A stretch of 8,385 nt of DNA, taken from the NCBI GenBank assembly GCA_030430105.1, contig JAUIFW010000045.1:1-8385 (forward strand), in the 5' to 3' direction. Position numbers and translations under genes: made by a program. Every line of letters starts with the position of its first letter. Within the stretch, counting starts at the first letter, position 1. Shown in pieces: positions 6,210 to 8,385 of this stretch. This DNA comes from a bacterium. Its GTDB lineage: Bacteria > Patescibacteria > Gracilibacteria > 1-14-2-50-48-13. The notes below the pieces were generated by a model. That model was not told where the DNA came from. It was given only the letters and a program-made list of their open reading frames with translations, and ran no database searches.

Positions 6210-6285
6210 GCCGCCGTAGCTCAGCTGGTAGAGCGCTCCCATGGTAAGGGAGAGGTCACGGGTTCGAATCCCGTCGGTGGCTCCA
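6210..6285 (+). tRNA. tRNA-Thr, anticodon GGU, CCA end encoded
   Basis: The 76-nt gene folds as a full cloverleaf. The acceptor stem GCCGCCG pairs with CGGTGGC (one G-U pair). The D arm carries the sequence GCTCAGCTGGTAGAGC. The anticodon stem CTCCC/GGGAG holds the loop ATGGTAA, with anticodon GGT at 6243-6245, and the T arm is ACGGG-TTCGAAT-CCCGT (6258-6274). The discriminator is T6282, followed by encoded CCA. It would decode ACC and ACU. It stands alone, not in a tRNA cluster. Confidence 0.97.
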
Positions 6286-6306
6286 TCGCGTCGAACGCGA
6301 TGGAGC
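6280..6306 (+). promoter_or_regulatory. Perfect 11-bp hairpin overlapping the tRNA 3' end
   Basis: GCTCCATCGCG (6280-6290) pairs perfectly with CGCGATGGAGC (6296-6306) around the loop TCGAA. The left arm includes the last two acceptor bases, the discriminator and the CCA. No T-run follows (GGTGCGAAAAGG), so it is not a standard intrinsic terminator. It may stop polymerase, block 3' exonucleases or compete with the acceptor stem in the precursor. Confidence 0.75.
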
Positions 6307-6338
6307 GGTGCGAAAAGGTTGGATTGACTAGATGTAGT

Positions 6339-6363
6339 AAAAAAGCAGCTTTTTGAGAGCTGC
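6339..6363 (-). terminator. Intrinsic terminator of the four-TM membrane protein gene
   Basis: GCAGCT (6345-6350) pairs with AGCTGC (6358-6363). On the minus strand the stem is followed directly by six T (6344-6339). It lies 16 bp past the stop of the minus-strand gene and 33 bp past the tRNA hairpin. Confidence 0.8.
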
Positions 6364-6378
6364 GTAATGTTCTTTTGT

Positions 6379-6831
6379 TTACTTATGCTCAATTGGTATG
6401 TAGGCCAACAGAGCTTTTGAACCAGAAAGGGCTATGACGCCTGCCACCATCAATAGTGGAGTACATCCTGCCATGACCCATGCTCCACCATACAAGTTGT
6501 AGGAAAGCATGTAGGGAACATATGTGGTGGTAAGTATGATACCACTTCCGACCGCGGCAATAGACTGCCAGGTGCTATGAGCAATATCTTTTCTACGATA
6601 GTCTCTCAGCCCTTTTTTCTTCCCAGCCTTGTTGGCTTCTACTCCAATATGGATGCACCATAGAGTAGTAGAGGCTATAGATAGCCCTAAGAAGGTAGCA
6701 AGAACATGTAAGCCATTTTGCGAGCCCATGCGATCTGGCATGAGGTACAAATAATATGCCATTGAGCATAGTAAGATACCGAATGCTCCGTTTAGGTAGA
6801 GCATCTTGGCCAATTGAATATAATTTTTCAT
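6379..6831 (-). CDS. Four-TM membrane protein of unknown function (150 aa)
   Basis: I do not recognise this protein. Four hydrophobic segments are visible at about 11-31, 41-64, 87-108 and 115-137. The loop between the second and third is strongly basic (NKAGKKKGLRDYRRKD, about 67-82), so it is probably cytoplasmic, with both termini also inside. Cysteines occur at 22, 59 and 123, and there is no clear catalytic motif. The gene is well supported: a strong Shine-Dalgarno five bases before the ATG, an extended -10 promoter upstream and a terminator with a T-tract behind. It stands alone, divergent from valS and convergent with tRNA-Thr. A role as a small integral membrane factor is all the sequence allows. 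Confidence 0.83.
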   Translation of the reverse strand: MKNYIQLAKMLYLNGAFGILLCSMAYYLYLMPDRMGSQNGLHVLATFLGLSIASTTLWCIHIGVEANKAGKKKGLRDYRRKDIAHSTWQSIAAVGSGIILTTTYVPYMLSYNLYGGAWVMAGCTPLLMVAGVIALSGSKALLAYIPIEHK

Positions 6832-6836
6832 ATATT

Positions 6837-6843
6837 CTCCTCC
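6837..6843 (-). promoter_or_regulatory. Strong Shine-Dalgarno site of the four-TM gene
   Basis: GGAGGAG on the minus strand lies 5 nt before the ATG at 6831-6829. It fixes the start and, like the site of the 99-aa gene, contrasts with the plus-strand genes. Confidence 0.85.
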
Positions 6844-6863
6844 ATTTTTTTGATATTGCTAAA

Positions 6864-6891
6864 ATCCTACCATTTCTTTGAGTTTTTGCAA
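6864..6891 (-). promoter_or_regulatory. Promoter of the four-TM gene, extended -10
   Basis: On the minus strand TTGCAA (6891-6886) and TAGGAT (6869-6864) are 16 bp apart, and TGG precedes the -10 box. The start would be near 6857, giving a leader of about 26 nt. It is arranged back to back with the valS promoter. Confidence 0.6.
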
Positions 6892-6956
6892 GAGAAGTGT
6901 TGTTCGTGGATAACAAGGTGGAGACAGTATTTGAGAGTGACTGCCGATGCTTCGAC

Positions 6957-6984
6957 TTTGTAGAGGGATGTGCTTTGGTATACT
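6957..6984 (+). promoter_or_regulatory. valS promoter, extended -10
   Basis: TGG followed by TATACT (6979-6984) is a strong extended -10. The -35 is poor (TTTGTA at 6957-6962, 16 bp spacing), as expected when the extension compensates. Transcription would start near 6991, 22 nt before the ATG at 7013, which excludes the upstream in-frame ATG codons as starts. Confidence 0.55.
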
Positions 6985-7012
6985 TTCTGTGTTCATTTAT
7001 TCATGTGCATCC

Positions 7013-8385
7013 ATGGCAAAGGCTAAAAAAAATCAGGCGGACCTGCAGATACCAAAGGCATACATGCCTCACGAGGTAGAGCAGGATCTCTATGCCATGT
7101 GGATGGAGAATAAGTATTTTGAGCCAAAGCCTTCGCGGCGGCGTAAGCAGTTTTCTATTGTGATTCCGCCTCCCAATGTGACGGGAGAACTTCATGCAGG
7201 ACATGGAGTATTTGTGGCGGTGCAGGACGCACTTGTGCGGTATCACCGGATGATCAAAGATGAAACGCTTTGGCTTCCAGGTACGGATCATGCGGGGATT
7301 GCGACACAGATGGTGGTGGAGAAGCAACTTGCGGAGAAGGGGAAGAGTCGACAGCAATACACTCGTGAGGAATTTGTAGATAAGGTGTGGGATTGGGTGA
7401 ACCAGTATAAGGATAGGATTATTGGGCAGCTGCGAAGCTTGGGTGCGAGCTGTGACTGGTCGAGGGAGAGATTTACTCTTGATGAGCATTTTTCTTCTGC
7501 TGTAGAGCGTGTTTTTGTGGATTTATATCGACGAGGATTTATTTATCGTGATGACTACATTGTAAACTGGTGTCCAAAGAGCGAGACGGTGCTTTCTGAC
7601 CTAGAGGTCCACGTCGAGGAGAAGAAGAATAAGCTGTATTACATTCGCTATTTTGTGAAGGCTGCGGATAAATCTATTATTGTAGCTACGACACGTCCAG
7701 AGACCTTGCTTGGTGATGTGGCGGTTGCTGTGCATCCTGATGACAAGCGATATAGGGAGTTTCATGATAAGGTGCTTATCCTTCCTGTGGTGAATAAGGA
7801 AATTCCTATCATCCTGGATAAGCGTGTGGACATGGAGTATGGCACGGGTGCTGTAAAAGTAACCCCTGGTCACGATGCCATGGACTATGAGATGGGTAGA
7901 GACCATGAGCTTCCTGTGATTTCTGTGATAGGCATGGATGGGAAGATGACCAAAAATGCGGGGAAGTATGCAGGGCTTGAGGTGTTACAGGCACGTGCAA
8001 ATATTGTGGAGTATTTGGATAATATTGGTAATTTAGAAAAGGTGGTTCCTGTGATGTCTCAGGTGAAGACCTGTGAGCGCACTGGAGGTATGGTGGAGCC
8101 ACTTGTGATGAAGCAGTGGTTTGTGAAAACAAGCAAGCTCTCTTCGATGGCTATGAAAGCGGTGGAGGATTCTGAGACAGAGATTATTCCAGAGCGATTT
8201 AGGAAGGAATATATGCATTGGATGGATTCCATGCGTGACTGGTGTATATCTCGCCAGCTTTGGTGGGGGCACCGTATTCCTGCTTGGTATAAAGGAGATG
8301 AGGTCCACGTGAGACTCAGACCACCGAAGGGTGATGGTTGGGAGCAGGATGAGGATGTGCTTGATACATGGTTTAGTTCGAGTCT
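7013..8385 (+). CDS. valS: Valyl-tRNA synthetase, N-terminal part (3' truncated by window edge)
   Basis: ValRS is the class I synthetase that charges tRNA-Val and hydrolyses mischarged Thr-tRNA-Val. The frame stays open for 457 codons to the right edge. Visible motifs are PPPNVTG (52-58), the HIGH motif as HAGH (61-64), LPGTDHAGIATQ (88-99, characteristic of ValRS), NWCPKSETVLSDLEV (185-199), the editing-domain motifs TTRPET (226-231) and GAVKVTPGHD (279-288), QWFVKT (368-373), RDWCISRQLWWGHRIP (408-423) and QDEDVLDTWFSSS at the end. The KMSKS loop, anticodon-binding domain and C-terminal coiled coil lie beyond the window. Upstream in-frame ATGs at 6947 and 6968 would add a Cys-rich non-homologous extension and precede the promoter, so ATG 7013 is preferred. 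No Shine-Dalgarno is visible. Confidence 0.96.
   Translation, partial: MAKAKKNQADLQIPKAYMPHEVEQDLYAMWMENKYFEPKPSRRRKQFSIVIPPPNVTGELHAGHGVFVAVQDALVRYHRMIKDETLWLPGTDHAGIATQMVVEKQLAEKGKSRQQYTREEFVDKVWDWVNQYKDRIIGQLRSLGASCDWSRERFTLDEHFSSAVERVFVDLYRRGFIYRDDYIVNWCPKSETVLSDLEVHVEEKKNKLYYIRYFVKAADKSIIVATTRPETLLGDVAVAVHPDDKRYREFHDKVLILPVVNKEIPIILDKRVDMEYGTGAVKVTPGHDAMDYEMGRDHELPVISVIGMDGKMTKNAGKYAGLEVLQARANIVEYLDNIGNLEKVVPVMSQVKTCERTGGMVEPLVMKQWFVKTSKLSSMAMKAVEDSETEIIPERFRKEYMHWMDSMRDWCISRQLWWGHRIPAWYKGDEVHVRLRPPKGDGWEQDEDVLDTWFSSS

Noticed and set aside
6168..6392. Minus-strand 74-aa open frame containing GIRTRDLSLT
   Set aside because: It is antisense to tRNA-Thr. Translated antisense tRNA gives this familiar spurious peptide, and it also overlaps two terminator/hairpin structures and the end of the four-TM gene.
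6947..7012. N-terminal extension of valS from ATG 6947 or 6968
   Set aside because: The extension is in frame but precedes the extended -10 promoter, is Cys-rich and unlike ValRS N-termini; the start at 7013 leaves a leader length like those of the other genes.
6897..7079. Plus-strand 60-aa open frame overlapping the valS start
   Set aside because: It is out of frame with valS, spans the valS promoter, and has no start signal or recognisable sequence.
7001..8308. Several minus-strand open frames of 91-162 aa
   Set aside because: They are antisense to valS and show the His/Leu/Pro-rich composition typical of reversed GTG/GAG/AAG-rich coding sequence.
1..8385. Recoded UGA (as in Gracilibacteria or Absconditabacteria)
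   Set aside because: No gene contains an in-frame TGA within its conserved domains, and topA, valS and prsW are intact under the standard code. The lack of TGA stops among seven genes is too small a sample.
1..8385. CRISPR array, prophage, insertion sequence or T-box leader
   Set aside because: There are no spaced long direct repeats, no transposase or integrase frames, and the valS leader is only about 22 nt, too short for a T-box.

Overview
The window reads as ordinary bacterial chromosome, roughly mid-40s percent GC by eye. It is built from housekeeping information-processing genes with short intergenic spacers. Standard genetic code fits: all seven stop codons present are TAA or TAG, and no long gene needs an in-frame TGA to be read through. 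A zinc-ribbon-less TopA, a compact ValRS and several orphan membrane proteins would suit a small-genome candidate-phylum (Patescibacteria-like) bacterium. That placement is a guess and rests on no database search.

Layout, left to right. The plus strand carries the 3' part of mfd (transcription-repair coupling factor, cut by the left edge), then 11 bp later a small one-pass membrane protein. Next come a ~120-nt long imperfect hairpin and a five-unit heptanucleotide array that runs up to the start of a PrsW-family intramembrane protease. Behind it lies a gene for a DNA-binding (HTH) protein with a coiled coil and a single C-terminal membrane anchor, then a terminator, then complete topA (DNA topoisomerase I). 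After topA two terminators face each other and the strand switches. A 99-aa orphan gene is on the minus strand, tRNA-Thr(GGU) is on the plus strand, a four-TM orphan membrane protein is on the minus strand, and valS (valyl-tRNA synthetase, cut by the right edge) is on the plus strand, divergent from the latter.

The promoters form a consistent family. It has TTGCAA/TTGACT-like -35 boxes, a spacer of 16-17, and -10 boxes starting TA (TAGACT, TAGGAT, TAGGGT, TATACT), several with an extended TGn. They sit about 13-26 nt before start codons, so leaders are very short. The complete plus-strand genes show no Shine-Dalgarno sequence, whereas both minus-strand genes have a strong one.

Three points stand out beyond routine annotation. 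(1) The PrsW-type protease is next to a tail-anchored HTH protein, which suggests a compact regulated-intramembrane-proteolysis pair. (2) Three separate intergenic spacers contain tandem 7-bp repeats of different sequence. (3) Two strong unexplained hairpins occur: the long one after the small membrane gene, and a perfect 11-bp stem that would sequester the 3' end of the tRNA.
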